A stretch of DNA of 16,061 nt from positions 1-16,061 of the forward strand of contig JANOHV010000135.1 in the NCBI GenBank assembly GCA_031406795.1. Reading direction: 5' to 3'. Source of the DNA: DATDCY01 sp031406795 [NCBI: Candidatus Rokuibacteriota bacterium] (lineage in GTDB: Bacteria; JAUVQV01). Positions 8,095-15,825 of the stretch are shown in pieces (the stretch's first letter is position 1; every line of letters starts with the position of its first letter). The translations under genes were made by a program, and so were the position numbers. Below the pieces are notes generated by a model, which was given only the letters and a program-made list of their open reading frames with translations, searched no databases and had not been told where the DNA came from.

Positions 8095-8117
8095 CCCGGG
8101 GTGTCAACGAACCCGGG
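8095..8117 (-). other. GC-rich inverted/direct repeat at the iorB 3' end
   Basis: ACCCGGGG occurs twice (8094-8101 and 8111-8118). The palindromic CCCGGG cores can pair as a 6 bp stem around an 11-base loop that contains the iorB stop codon. It sits at the start of the 109 bp iorB-paaK gap, one of the two largest gaps within the transport/catabolic operon. No T-run and no convincing promoter were seen in the rest of the gap. Confidence 0.35.
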
Positions 8118-8700
8118 GAGGCTCGCGCGTCCCGCGGCCGAGCGCGAACGCCCGCAGATTCAGATCGAGCAGACGCGCGGGGATCTGGTGCCGCAGCGCC
8201 TCCTCCCAAAGCTCGGGAGCGAACGGCATGATCGCGGAGAGCGCCCCGAGGATCACGGCGTTCACCGCCTTGGCATTGCCGGCGGCCAGAGCGATGGCGT
8301 GTCCCTCGACGAAGCTGCAGCGCACTCCCGTGGCCTGCAGGCGGGTCTCGATGTCGGCGGGATACACCGCCTTCCCGACGCCGACCGGCAGCGGCGCGAT
8401 CTGCTGGTTGTTGACGAGCACCACGGAGCCCGCGTGCAGAAAGTCGAGATAGCGCAGGGTCTCCAGACGTTCGAACGAAACCAGGTAGTCGGCGGCGCCG
8501 CGGGAAATCAGCGGCGAGAAGACCTCCGCGCCCAGCCGCAGGTGCGAGACCACGCTGCCACCGCGCTGGGCCATCCCGTGGACTTCGCTCTTCTTGACTT
8601 CGAAACCGGCGAGGGCGGCGACCTCCGCGAGAACTTCGCTGCCGAGGAGCACCCCCTGGCCGCCGACGCCGGCCAGCAGGACATTGGTCGTGCCGCTCAT
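8104..8700 (-). CDS. iorB: Indolepyruvate ferredoxin oxidoreductase, beta subunit
   Basis: A 198-aa small subunit (2-oxoacid:ferredoxin oxidoreductase gamma-type domain), typical IorB length. Landmarks are NVLLAGVGGQGVLLGSEVLA near the N-terminus and KKSEVHGMAQRGGSVVSHLR, both standard for IorB. With IorA it oxidatively decarboxylates aryl pyruvates (indolepyruvate, phenylpyruvate, 4-hydroxyphenylpyruvate) to aryl-acetyl-CoA with reduction of ferredoxin. The reading frame stays open upstream to 8868. The ATG at 8700 is chosen because the family homology starts there and it overlaps the iorA stop as ATGA. Confidence 0.95.
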   Translation of the reverse strand: MSGTTNVLLAGVGGQGVLLGSEVLAEVAALAGFEVKKSEVHGMAQRGGSVVSHLRLGAEVFSPLISRGAADYLVSFERLETLRYLDFLHAGSVVLVNNQQIAPLPVGVGKAVYPADIETRLQATGVRCSFVEGHAIALAAGNAKAVNAVILGALSAIMPFAPELWEEALRHQIPARLLDLNLRAFALGRGTREPPRVR

Positions 8701-10466
8701 CGCGGGCCTCCCGAAAGCGGGGAGAACGCGCCGCGATCGCAGTGCGCAGCGCACACGCCGCAGCCCGTGCAGAGCGCCGGGTCGACCACGGCCCGGGCCT
8801 CCTTCCCCGCACCGGTGAGCGCGAGCGCCGGGCAGGCGACCACGAGGCAGCGGCGGCACCCGTCGCACTTCACCGGATCGACGACGAGCACGGGCCCGTG
8901 CGGCGCGCGCGTGAGCAGCACGCAGGCGCCGCGGTTGACGAGCAGCGCGGGGCCCGGAGTCGCCAGCAGGCGGTCGAGTTCAGCACCGAGGCGCGGCAGG
9001 TCGTACGCGTCGGTCTGGACGACTTCGGGGATGCCCATGGCGCGGCCGATCGCCGCGATGGAGACCTCGGCGCTCGGCTCACCGGCCAGAGTCCGGCCGG
9101 TTCCGGGATGCTCCTGGCGTCCGGTCATCGCGGTGGTCCGGTTGTCGAGAACGATCGTCAACGTGTGCGCGTGGTTGTAGACGAGATCGACCAGCGGGGT
9201 GAGCCCCGAGTGGAAGAAGGTCCCGTCCCCGATGACCGCGACGACCTGGCGTCGCTCCCCGGGTGGCAGCCCGCGCTCGATGCCGTGCGCCACCCCGAGG
9301 CTCGCCCCCATGCACAGGCAGGTGTCGAGGGCGGACAGCGGCGGCAGCGCCGCGAGCGTGTAGCAGCCGATGTCGCCGGAGACGATGACCCGGCGGGTCT
9401 TGAGCAGCGAGAAAATTCCGCGGTGCGGGCAGCCCGGGCAGAGCACGGGCGGGCGGCCGGGCAGATCGCTGGGGCAGCAGGCGAGTGCCGGCGGTGCGCC
9501 GCCGCCCCAGGCCTCGGCGACCAGCGTGGGGTTGAGCTCACCGACCAGCGAACGGGTCGAGGCGCCTTCGACGGCGATGCCCCAGGAGCGGATCTGTTCC
9601 TCGAGAAACGGGTCGAGCTCTTCGACGACGATGACGCGCTCGTGGCGGGCGGCGAAAGCCTCGATGCGCTTGCGCGGCAGCGGCCAGCACATGCCGAGTT
9701 TCAGAAACGACGCGCCAGGGAAGGCTTCGCGCGCGTACTGGTAGGCGATGCCGGCGGCGATGATGCCCGGCTCGCCGCTGCGACCGGGTATCTCGCGGTT
9801 CAGGTCGGAGGTTTCGGCCAGCGCGACGAGCTTCAGGGTCCGCTCCTCGACGAGGCGGTGACGCCGCCGGCCGAATTCCGGGACCATCACGAGCTTCTCC
9901 GGCTCGCGCGTGAAGCGCTTCTCCACCGGTGAGGCGCTGCGAGTGCCGAAGCTGACCCGCCCCTTGGCGTGCGAGAGCCGGGTCACGCTGCGCAGCATGA
10001 CGGGTGTGTCGAACTCCTCGCTCAACGCGAAGGCGCGCATCGTGAAATCGCGTGCTTCCTGGCTGTCCGCCGGCTCGAGCATCGGCACCTTCGCGAACCG
10101 GGCGTAGTGGCGGTTGTCCTGCTCGTTCTGGCTGGAGAACAGGTGAGGATCGTCGGCGGAGACGAGGACCAGCCCGCCGCGCACTCCGGTGTACGAGAGC
10201 GTGAAGAGCGGGTCGGCCGCGACGTTGACGCCGACGTGCTTCATCGTGACCAGGACGCGGGCGCCGCACCACGACGCCCCGATCCCGACTTCCAGGGCGA
10301 CTTTCTCGTTCACCGACCACTGACAGCGCGGGCCGGGCAGCGTCGCGAGCACCTCGAGGATCTCCGTGCTCGGCGTGCCGGGATACCCGGTGGCGAAATC
10401 GACGCCGGCCTCCCAGGCCCCGCGAGCGATGGCCTCGTTGCCGGAGAGCAGCGCGGCGCTCGTCAC
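8697..10466 (-). CDS. iorA: Indolepyruvate ferredoxin oxidoreductase, alpha subunit
   Basis: A 589-aa large catalytic subunit. Seen in order (numbering from the GTG start): the N-terminal PFOR domain with GYPGTPSTEI (27-36), NEKVALEVGIGAS, CPGCPHRG (343-350), GDIGCYTL (364-371), and the thiamine diphosphate motif GDGTFFHSGLTP (413-424) followed by DNRTTAMTGRQEHPG. The C-terminus carries two [4Fe-4S] cluster motifs, Cys534/537/540/545 and Cys566/569/572/576. It is oxygen-sensitive in known members, which fits anaerobic metabolism. The GTG at 10466 is preferred because it overlaps the upstream stop as GTGA and begins at the conserved TSAALLSGNEAIARG. The frame stays open 20 codons further upstream, but that sequence lies inside the upstream gene and does not resemble IorA. 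Confidence 0.95.
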   Translation of the reverse strand: MTSAALLSGNEAIARGAWEAGVDFATGYPGTPSTEILEVLATLPGPRCQWSVNEKVALEVGIGASWCGARVLVTMKHVGVNVAADPLFTLSYTGVRGGLVLVSADDPHLFSSQNEQDNRHYARFAKVPMLEPADSQEARDFTMRAFALSEEFDTPVMLRSVTRLSHAKGRVSFGTRSASPVEKRFTREPEKLVMVPEFGRRRHRLVEERTLKLVALAETSDLNREIPGRSGEPGIIAAGIAYQYAREAFPGASFLKLGMCWPLPRKRIEAFAARHERVIVVEELDPFLEEQIRSWGIAVEGASTRSLVGELNPTLVAEAWGGGAPPALACCPSDLPGRPPVLCPGCPHRGIFSLLKTRRVIVSGDIGCYTLAALPPLSALDTCLCMGASLGVAHGIERGLPPGERRQVVAVIGDGTFFHSGLTPLVDLVYNHAHTLTIVLDNRTTAMTGRQEHPGTGRTLAGEPSAEVSIAAIGRAMGIPEVVQTDAYDLPRLGAELDRLLATPGPALLVNRGACVLLTRAPHGPVLVVDPVKCDGCRRCLVVACPALALTGAGKEARAVVDPALCTGCGVCAAHCDRGAFSPLSGGPR

Positions 10467-11167
10467 GATGCGGACGGCCCCAACTCGGCCAGTAGACGCA
10501 GCCGGTCCTTGGCCGTGGCCGTCCACGAACCGTCCGGGTGTTCGGCAAGAAGGTCCTGGTAGACGCGGCGGGCCTCCGCCGGCCGGCCCTTCTTCTCGTG
10601 GATCGCCGCGATTTCCAGCATGATCTGCGCCCGGGCAACCGCCCCGCCCTGCGTCTTGAGCAGTTCCTGGAACGCCGTCAGCGCCGCGTCTGTGGCCCCG
10701 CTGCCAAGGTCGAGATAGGCCAGCGCCTGTCGCGCCAGCATCGCGAGTTCGCTCTGCCGCTGAGCGCCGCCCGCCAGCGCGGTGTAAGCCTGCCGCGCCT
10801 TCTCGGTCTCGCCGGCGGCCGCGTAGGCTCCGGCCAGGAAGAACCGGGCGACGTCTCCCTCGGGCGAGCCGCCGTAGCGCTCGGCGAGCGTGCCCAGTTC
10901 CTGCCGCAGATCGGCGGGGATCGCGCCGGCCGGCGCCTGGGTGTAGCGCGCGACGGCGGTGGCGACCGCGGTCGCGCGCTGCCCGTGCGACCGCTCGACA
11001 TAGGCCTTGACGCCGACCGCCAGCAGGACGACCGCGGCGACGCCGCCCGCGAACATCGCCGTCTTCCGACGGTTCTCGTGCGCCCAGAGCCAGATCTGCT
11101 GCGAGAGGCTGAGAAATTCGTCGGGTTCCTGCAGGAGTTTCTTGCGTGAGATCTTTTCGCGTGACAT
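10463..11167 (-). CDS. Membrane-anchored TPR-like protein
   Basis: A 234-aa protein with a short basic N-terminus, one transmembrane helix at about residues 38-56 (TAMFAGGVAAVVLLAVGVKA), and an Ala-rich helical C-terminal half with TPR-like periodicity. Examples are DVARFFLAGAYAAAGETEKA and AAIHEKKGRPAEARRVYQDL. The topology suggests a cytoplasmic N-terminus and an extracytoplasmic repeat domain, as in YfgM-type proteins. Substrate and partners are unknown. Its stop overlaps the iorA start (GTGA), so it is translationally coupled to a soluble ferredoxin enzyme. The Shine-Dalgarno candidate GAGGGAG is rather far (11 bases) from the ATG. Confidence 0.8.
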   Translation of the reverse strand: MSREKISRKKLLQEPDEFLSLSQQIWLWAHENRRKTAMFAGGVAAVVLLAVGVKAYVERSHGQRATAVATAVARYTQAPAGAIPADLRQELGTLAERYGGSPEGDVARFFLAGAYAAAGETEKARQAYTALAGGAQRQSELAMLARQALAYLDLGSGATDAALTAFQELLKTQGGAVARAQIMLEIAAIHEKKGRPAEARRVYQDLLAEHPDGSWTATAKDRLRLLAELGPSAS

Positions 11168-11194
11168 CGCTTGTCGTGCTCCCTCTTGCCGGTG

Positions 11195-11851
11195 TTAAGT
11201 TCGTGCCGCGAGTCTGAGCGCAAGGCGCTCGGCCTCGCGAAACATACCCGCGACCGCCCGTTCCGTCAGCCCGGCGCCGCGGGCAACCCGCGCCGCCGTC
11301 TCCCGCTGGATGAGATCGCCCGGGCTGTGGGCGTCGCTGTTGACCGTCAGGTTCGCGCCGGCGCGCAGCGCGGCCGCCGCGACGTGGCCGTTGGTCAGAC
11401 AGTGCCCGCGCCGCGCTGAAATCTCGAGGGTCACCCCCCGGCGCGCCGCCTGGCGCGCGTCCTTCGCCGAAATCAGCCCCGGGTGCGCGAGGATGTCACA
11501 GCCGCCGGCAATGGCCATGGCGTTCGTCCCCTCCGGGACCGGCTCGACGATCGTCTCGCCATGAACGACGACTACCTTGGCGCCCATCCGCCTGGCTTCG
11601 CGGATAAGTTCAGGGAGCAGTTCGGGCGGATTGTGGGTCAGTTCGGCGCCCGGAAGCACCCGGACTTTCCAGTACCGGGCAACCTCGGCCGCAGCCGCCA
11701 CGGCGCCGCGGATGGCGTGCTCGAGGGTCGAGCCGTCGACGTGGTCCGTGATCGCGATCCAGCGGTAACCCAGCCGGTCGGCGCGCCGCGTCAACTCCGC
11801 AGGCACCAGCTCGCCGTCGGAAAAGAGCGTATGGGTGTGAAGATCGATCAT
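11195..11851 (-). CDS. PHP-domain phosphoesterase-like protein
   Basis: A 218-aa protein that is essentially one PHP domain. The metal-site residues are visible: HTHTLFSDG (5-13; His5, His7, Asp12), TDH (His37), GAE (Glu70), VVHGE (His98), LAHPG (His123) and NSDAH (Asp173, His175). Such proteins are metal-dependent phosphatases or phosphodiesterases (histidinol-phosphatase/trpH-like superfamily), and the substrate is not evident here. The full set of ligands implies an active enzyme. It lies 27 bp upstream of the TPR-like gene and 36 bp downstream of tRNA-Arg, all co-directional. Histidinol phosphatase is possible, but no his genes are nearby. Confidence 0.9.
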   Translation of the reverse strand: MIDLHTHTLFSDGELVPAELTRRADRLGYRWIAITDHVDGSTLEHAIRGAVAAAAEVARYWKVRVLPGAELTHNPPELLPELIREARRMGAKVVVVHGETIVEPVPEGTNAMAIAGGCDILAHPGLISAKDARQAARRGVTLEISARRGHCLTNGHVAAAALRAGANLTVNSDAHSPGDLIQRETAARVARGAGLTERAVAGMFREAERLALRLAART

Positions 11852-11887
11852 CCTGGTTTCCTTGTCATCGTCGCTTGTCGCGGCCTC

Positions 11888-11964
11888 TGGTGCCCCCGGC
11901 GTGACTCGAACACGCGGCCTACAGATTAGGAATCTGCCGCTCTATCCACCTGAGCTACGGGGGC
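11888..11964 (-). tRNA. tRNA-Arg (anticodon CCT)
   Basis: A full cloverleaf is seen on the minus strand. The acceptor stem GCCCCCG pairs with CGGGGGC, followed by discriminator A and an encoded CCA (11890-11888). The D arm is GCTC...GAGC. The anticodon stem-loop GCAGA-TTCCTAA-TCTGT gives CCT. The T arm is GCGTG-TTCGAGT-CACGC. It lies 7 bp after the apt stop and 36 bp before the PHP gene. Confidence 0.95.
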
Positions 11965-11971
11965 ATTGCGG

Positions 11972-12487
11972 CTAGAACTGGATCAGCGAGAAGACCGGGT
12001 GCCCGACCTTCTCGCGGCCGTGGAGGAAGAGCAGTTCGACCAGAAAGGCGCATTCGACGATGGAGCCGCCCTGCTGCTCCACCAGCCGGATCGCGGCGTT
12101 CACGGTGCCGCCGGTCGCGAGCAGATCGTCGGCGATCACGACCCGCTGGCCGCGGGAGATCGAGTCCTGGTGAATTTCGAGGGTGTCCGTCCCGTATTCG
12201 AGCTCGTAGATCGTGCGATGGGTCTTGTAGGGAAGCTTTCCCGGTTTGCGGATCAGGATGACGCCGGCGCCGAGGCGGTACGCCAAGGCCGCGCCGATGA
12301 CGAACCCGCGCGCTTCGACGCCGACGACGACGTCGATCTTCTTCCCGACGTAACGCGCGGCGACCAGATCGACCGCCTTGCCGAAACCCGCCGGGTCGCG
12401 CAGCAGCGGCGTCAAATCCTTGAAGTCGATCCCCGGCTTCGGGAAATCGGGGATGTCGCGTATCAGGCGCTTGAGCTGCTCGGTCAT
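11972..12487 (-). CDS. apt: Adenine phosphoribosyltransferase
   Basis: A 171-aa cytosolic type I phosphoribosyltransferase that salvages adenine with PRPP to AMP. Landmarks are [20 protein letters not shown] (9-28), [11 protein letters not shown] (56-66), [10 protein letters not shown] (80-89), and the PRPP-binding loop [13 protein letters not shown] (116-128). Length and motifs are standard, so activity is expected. A G-rich run (GGGGGGG) a few bases before the ATG can serve as ribosome-binding site. It sits between two tRNA genes on the same strand, with only 7 bp to tRNA-Arg. Confidence 0.96.
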   Translation of the reverse strand: MTEQLKRLIRDIPDFPKPGIDFKDLTPLLRDPAGFGKAVDLVAARYVGKKIDVVVGVEARGFVIGAALAYRLGAGVILIRKPGKLPYKTHRTIYELEYGTDTLEIHQDSISRGQRVVIADDLLATGGTVNAAIRLVEQQGGSIVECAFLVELLFLHGREKVGHPVFSLIQF

Positions 12488-12510
12488 GCTGCCCCCCCAG
12501 ACTCACAAAA

Positions 12511-12587
12511 TGGTCGGGACGAGAGGATTTGAACCTCCGACCCCTGGTTCCCGAAACCAGTGCGCTACCAGACTGCGCTACGTCCCG
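12511..12587 (-). tRNA. tRNA-Pro (anticodon CGG)
   Basis: A full cloverleaf is seen on the minus strand. The acceptor CGGGACG pairs with CGTCCCG, then discriminator A and an encoded CCA (12513-12511). The D arm region is GCGC-AGTCTGGTA-GCGC. The anticodon stem-loop CTGGT-TTCGGGA-ACCAG gives CGG. The T arm is GGAGG-TTCAAAT-CCTCT, with the last pair G-T. Its first 10 bases overlap the 3' end of the HD-GYP gene, whose TAG stop is made by tRNA positions 8-10. Confidence 0.95.
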
Positions 12588-14224
12588 ACTGCAGCTGCCT
12601 CAATCTCCAAACGGTGAATCTCCGCGTCATTATGGAGCAACTCGAGGAAATGTTCAACCACCAAAGGATCGAATTGCGAGCCGGAACACCGCTCCAGTTC
12701 GGCGATCGCCTCGCACTTCGGCAGCGGCTTGCGATACGGCCGCTCGGTGATCATCGCGTCGTACGCGTCGGCGACGGCGAGGATCCGCGCCTCGGGAGCG
12801 ATCTGCTCGCCGGTGAGGCCCCGCGGATAGCCGCGGCCGTCATACTGCTCGTGGTGCTGGGCGATTGCCGGCAGCGCGTCCGCGAGAAACCCGATGGGCC
12901 TGATGATCCGCTCGCCGATCAGCGGATGGTTCTTGATCACGGTGAATTCCTCGGCGGTCAGGCGCCCCCGCTTCTGAATGATCGCCAGGTCGATGCCGAT
13001 CTTGCCGATGTCGTGGAGCACCCCGGCGTATTCGATCATCCGGACGTGCCGCGGGGCGAGACCCATGGCGTTCGCGATCTTGACGCTGAAAGCGGTCACG
13101 CGTTCGGAGTGGCCGCGGGTATAGCGGTCCTTCTCCTCGACGGCCTGAACCAGGGCGAGGACGGTTTCGAGGTAGCTGCGCTGGACATCACGGTAGAGGT
13201 TCGCGTTCTCGATGGCGACCGCCGCCTGATTGGCGATGGATTGCAGCATCTCGAGATCGTCGATGGAGAAACTCTCGCCGCCGCGCCGGTTGGTGAGTTC
13301 GATCGTGCCGAGAACCCGGGCTTTCATCTTGATCGGCACGCACAGCACCGAGCGCCGGGTGAAACCGAATCGGCTGAGGGGTTTGATCGCCTGAGTGCCG
13401 TCGACGTGGCGGATCAGCAGCGCCTGCCCGCTCGCGGCGACGATCCCGGAGACGCTCTCTCCCGAAGCGACGAACAGCGACTGGTCCGCGTCGGCGGGGA
13501 GGCCGCTGGAGGCGCGGACGATGAGGTGCTCGCAGCGCTCGTCGAACAGCAGGATCGAGCCGATTTCGACCCGCAGTCCTTTGACCGAGATGTTGATGAG
13601 CAGCTGCACGAGGCGGTCGATGTCGAGCTCCGAGGAGAGCGCGACGCCGACGCGGTTGAGCGCCGAGATGTTCTTGACCGCCTTTTCGAGCAGCAGGTTC
13701 CGGTCCTCGAGCTGGAGCGCGAGGCGGTTGATCCGCTCGTTGGCTTCGTCGAGCGCCTCGACGCGGCTGTTCAGCAGCCCGTTCATCTCTTCGAGTTCCC
13801 CGCGGTAGCGCTCCTCGCGCAGTGCGGCGAGCAGTTCACGCTCCGCGACGATCTCGATAGCGTGGGCCCGGCGCACTTCGCCGAGCATCCGGTCGAACTG
13901 GCGGTGCAGCCTCTCGATTTCGTCTCCAGCCGGTTCGCCGCCGTCCAGATCCGCCGCCGCCGCGGCGCGGAACCGCTCGTGGAGGCGATCGAGCGGCTCG
14001 ACGACGCTGCGCAGAACGAACAGGCGGGCGAGGACGAAGAGGCCGATCACGATCAAGCCGGCGAGGACGAGCCGCAGGAGGAACGCGGGCGCAGGACCCC
14101 GGGTATCGAGCGCCAGCGGGAGGATCAGCGCCAGGCCGGCGATGGCGAGACAGAGCGCGCCGGCAATGAAGAGTGAAACCCGCCACCGGAGGCTGCGAAA
14201 GAGCTGCGGGCGTCGCTCTCCCAT
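12578..14224 (-). CDS. Membrane GAF-HD-GYP cyclic-di-GMP phosphodiesterase
   Basis: A 548-aa protein with two N-terminal transmembrane helices (about 15-39 and 47-70), a HAMP-like linker (70-122), a coiled coil (about 110-185), a GAF domain (about 195-345) and an HD-GYP domain (about 350-530). HD-GYP hallmarks are intact: RGHSERV, the HD pair in VLHDIGKIG (His404, Asp405), [21 protein letters not shown] (457-467) and AVADAYDAM. It should hydrolyse c-di-GMP to pGpG/GMP in response to a signal at the membrane or GAF domain. It starts 2 bp after the stop of the GGDEF gene with no clear Shine-Dalgarno, so coupling is likely. Its stop codon lies inside tRNA-Pro. Confidence 0.93.
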   Translation of the reverse strand: MGERRPQLFRSLRWRVSLFIAGALCLAIAGLALILPLALDTRGPAPAFLLRLVLAGLIVIGLFVLARLFVLRSVVEPLDRLHERFRAAAAADLDGGEPAGDEIERLHRQFDRMLGEVRRAHAIEIVAERELLAALREERYRGELEEMNGLLNSRVEALDEANERINRLALQLEDRNLLLEKAVKNISALNRVGVALSSELDIDRLVQLLINISVKGLRVEIGSILLFDERCEHLIVRASSGLPADADQSLFVASGESVSGIVAASGQALLIRHVDGTQAIKPLSRFGFTRRSVLCVPIKMKARVLGTIELTNRRGGESFSIDDLEMLQSIANQAAVAIENANLYRDVQRSYLETVLALVQAVEEKDRYTRGHSERVTAFSVKIANAMGLAPRHVRMIEYAGVLHDIGKIGIDLAIIQKRGRLTAEEFTVIKNHPLIGERIIRPIGFLADALPAIAQHHEQYDGRGYPRGLTGEQIAPEARILAVADAYDAMITERPYRKPLPKCEAIAELERCSGSQFDPLVVEHFLELLHNDAEIHRLEIEAAAVGT

Positions 14225-14226
14225 CG

Positions 14227-15723
14227 TCAGTGGGTGGCGTGCCAGGCTTGCACCCGGTTGCGCCCCAGGTGTTTCGCCCGGTACAGGGCCAGGTCCGCTC
14301 GTCGGACGAGGTCCGCGGCGTGCAGAACGTCTTCGGGGTACGCGGCGACGCCGAGGCTGACGGTCAGACGTCCGCCCGGGAGCACCTCCTCGCCCTCGCA
14401 GCGACGCCGCTCCACCGTGCGGCAGAGCCGCTTGGCAAGAGCCGTGGCCTGACGCTTGTCGGTCTGCGGGAGCACGAAGGCGAATTCCTCGCCGCCGTAG
14501 CGGGCAACCAGATCGTTCTGGCGCGCGGCGGCCTTGAAGATTCCGGCGAGGGACTGCAGCAAGGCGTCGCCCGCCTGGTGCCCGAGGGCGTCGTTGTAGG
14601 ACTTGAAGTGATCGATGTCCACGAGCACGAGCGAGATCGGGTGACCGTAGCGGCGGGCGCGGTTGACTTCCGCCGCGAGCGCTTCGTGGAAGTGCTTGTG
14701 GTTGTAGAGACCCGTGAGTCCGTCGGTGATGGCCATGCGGATCTGCTCGCCGTAGAGCCGGGCGTTGTCGACGGCGATGGAGACCGTGCCGGCGAACGTG
14801 GAGAGAAATCGCAGTTCTTCCGGTTCGTACCCGCGCGGCCGGCGGTGGTACAGCGTCATGACGCCGATGCAGCGGCCGCGGACGAGCAGCGGCAGGCAGA
14901 GCAGCGAGCGCAGGCCCTCGTGCGCGAGCAGTTCCCCCTTGAGGTAGACGTCGTCCCGGGCGGCGTCGAGGATGTGCACCGGTTCGCCGGTAAGGGCCGC
15001 GCGGCCGGCGGCCGAAGAGCCGAGCGGCACGGGACCGCGGCGGCAGTACTCCTCGCCGAGACCGGCGTGGGCCGCCAGCTCCAGCCGCTCCCCGGAGTCG
15101 TCGACGAGCCGCACCGAGGAGGCCGGCGCCTGGAAGAGCTCCGCGGCGAGACGAAGCACGGTCGCCAGGACATCGCTCAGGGCGAGCTGGGAGGTGAGAA
15201 TGCCGGCGGCCTCGTACAGCGTGCTCGTCTCCGACATGCGCCGGTTGAGCTGATCCATGCGCTTCTCAAGCAGGGCGTTCTTCGCGGCCAGGTCGCGCGT
15301 GATGTCGCGATAGAGCCGGCTCGAGCGGAAGCGGCGATCTTCGATCGCCTGGAGCACCACCGCGGCGATCTTCCGCGGCTCGAAGGGCTTGACGAGATAG
15401 TCAACCGCCCCGGCCTTCATGATTTCGACGGCGACGCGCTCGTTGCCCTGCCCGGTGACGGCGACGCACGCCAGGTGGGGATCCGCGGCGCGCGCGAGCC
15501 GGATCAGCTCGAGCCCGTTCATGTCCGGGAGCTGGAAATCGATCAGCGCGGCGGCTGGCGCGAGCTGTCGCTGCAGGGAGAGGGCCTCGGCGCCGGAGCG
15601 CGCCGCGGTCACCGCCCACCCCTCATGCCGCAGCGTCAGCGTGAGCAGTTCGCGGATGTCGTCGTCGTCGTCGACGACAAGCACCCGCTCGGGCGACTCG
15701 CCGTGCGGCATCGCATCGTTCAT
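14227..15723 (-). CDS. REC-GAF-GGDEF diguanylate cyclase
   Basis: A 498-aa soluble response-regulator cyclase. The REC domain (about 12-130) has the acidic pocket DDDD (18-21), probable phospho-acceptor Asp62 (LIDFQLP), Thr90 and Lys112 (VKPF). A coiled linker (about 130-165) precedes a GAF domain (about 168-325). The GGDEF domain (about 330-495) has DIDHFKSYND (369-378) and an active GGEEF (410-414). The inhibitory I-site RQND (401-404) lies exactly 5 residues upstream, so product feedback inhibition is expected. It makes c-di-GMP from GTP and is paired with the HD-GYP phosphodiesterase that follows. No cognate histidine kinase is in the window. An ATG at codon 5 is an alternative start. Confidence 0.94.
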   Translation of the reverse strand: MNDAMPHGESPERVLVVDDDDDIRELLTLTLRHEGWAVTAARSGAEALSLQRQLAPAAALIDFQLPDMNGLELIRLARAADPHLACVAVTGQGNERVAVEIMKAGAVDYLVKPFEPRKIAAVVLQAIEDRRFRSSRLYRDITRDLAAKNALLEKRMDQLNRRMSETSTLYEAAGILTSQLALSDVLATVLRLAAELFQAPASSVRLVDDSGERLELAAHAGLGEEYCRRGPVPLGSSAAGRAALTGEPVHILDAARDDVYLKGELLAHEGLRSLLCLPLLVRGRCIGVMTLYHRRPRGYEPEELRFLSTFAGTVSIAVDNARLYGEQIRMAITDGLTGLYNHKHFHEALAAEVNRARRYGHPISLVLVDIDHFKSYNDALGHQAGDALLQSLAGIFKAAARQNDLVARYGGEEFAFVLPQTDKRQATALAKRLCRTVERRRCEGEEVLPGGRLTVSLGVAAYPEDVLHAADLVRRADLALYRAKHLGRNRVQAWHATH

Positions 15724-15731
15724 GGCAGATG

Positions 15732-15760
15732 ATTATAACGCGCAACGCGCGATGACGCCA
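15732..15760 (-). promoter_or_regulatory. Possible promoter of the GGDEF gene (TATAAT box)
   Basis: A perfect TATAAT on the minus strand (15737-15732) stands out in this GC-rich DNA, 8 bases from the ATG, so transcription would begin almost at the start codon (a leaderless or near-leaderless message). No good TTGACA-like -35 was found at 16-18 bp. A small CGCGC/GCGCG hairpin (15739-15751) lies immediately upstream. This is weak evidence from one hexamer. Confidence 0.3.
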
Positions 15761-15825
15761 TGAGTTCAGAGTGCGGGGAAGTGTGCTCTGCTGCCCAGGC
15801 ACGTCACGGAACGGAGAGGCTGCTC

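Noticed and set aside
8701-8868. 56-codon upstream extension of iorB
   Set aside because: It falls within the ferredoxin-domain coding region of iorA in another frame; the ATGA overlap and the start of family homology support 8700.
10467-10526. 20-codon upstream extension of iorA
   Set aside because: It lies inside the upstream TPR-like gene and does not resemble an IorA N-terminus. The GTG at 10466 overlaps the upstream stop and matches where homology begins.
11888-12587. tRNA-linked attachment site or integrated element
   Set aside because: No integrase gene is present, and I saw no second copy of either tRNA 3' end in the window. The genes around are housekeeping or metabolic.
12560-14176. 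538-codon open frame on the plus strand
   Set aside because: Antisense to the HD-GYP gene, which has intact catalytic motifs; it also runs through tRNA-Pro.
14173-15732. 519-codon open frame on the plus strand
   Set aside because: Antisense to the GGDEF gene, which carries REC, GAF and GGEEF motifs.
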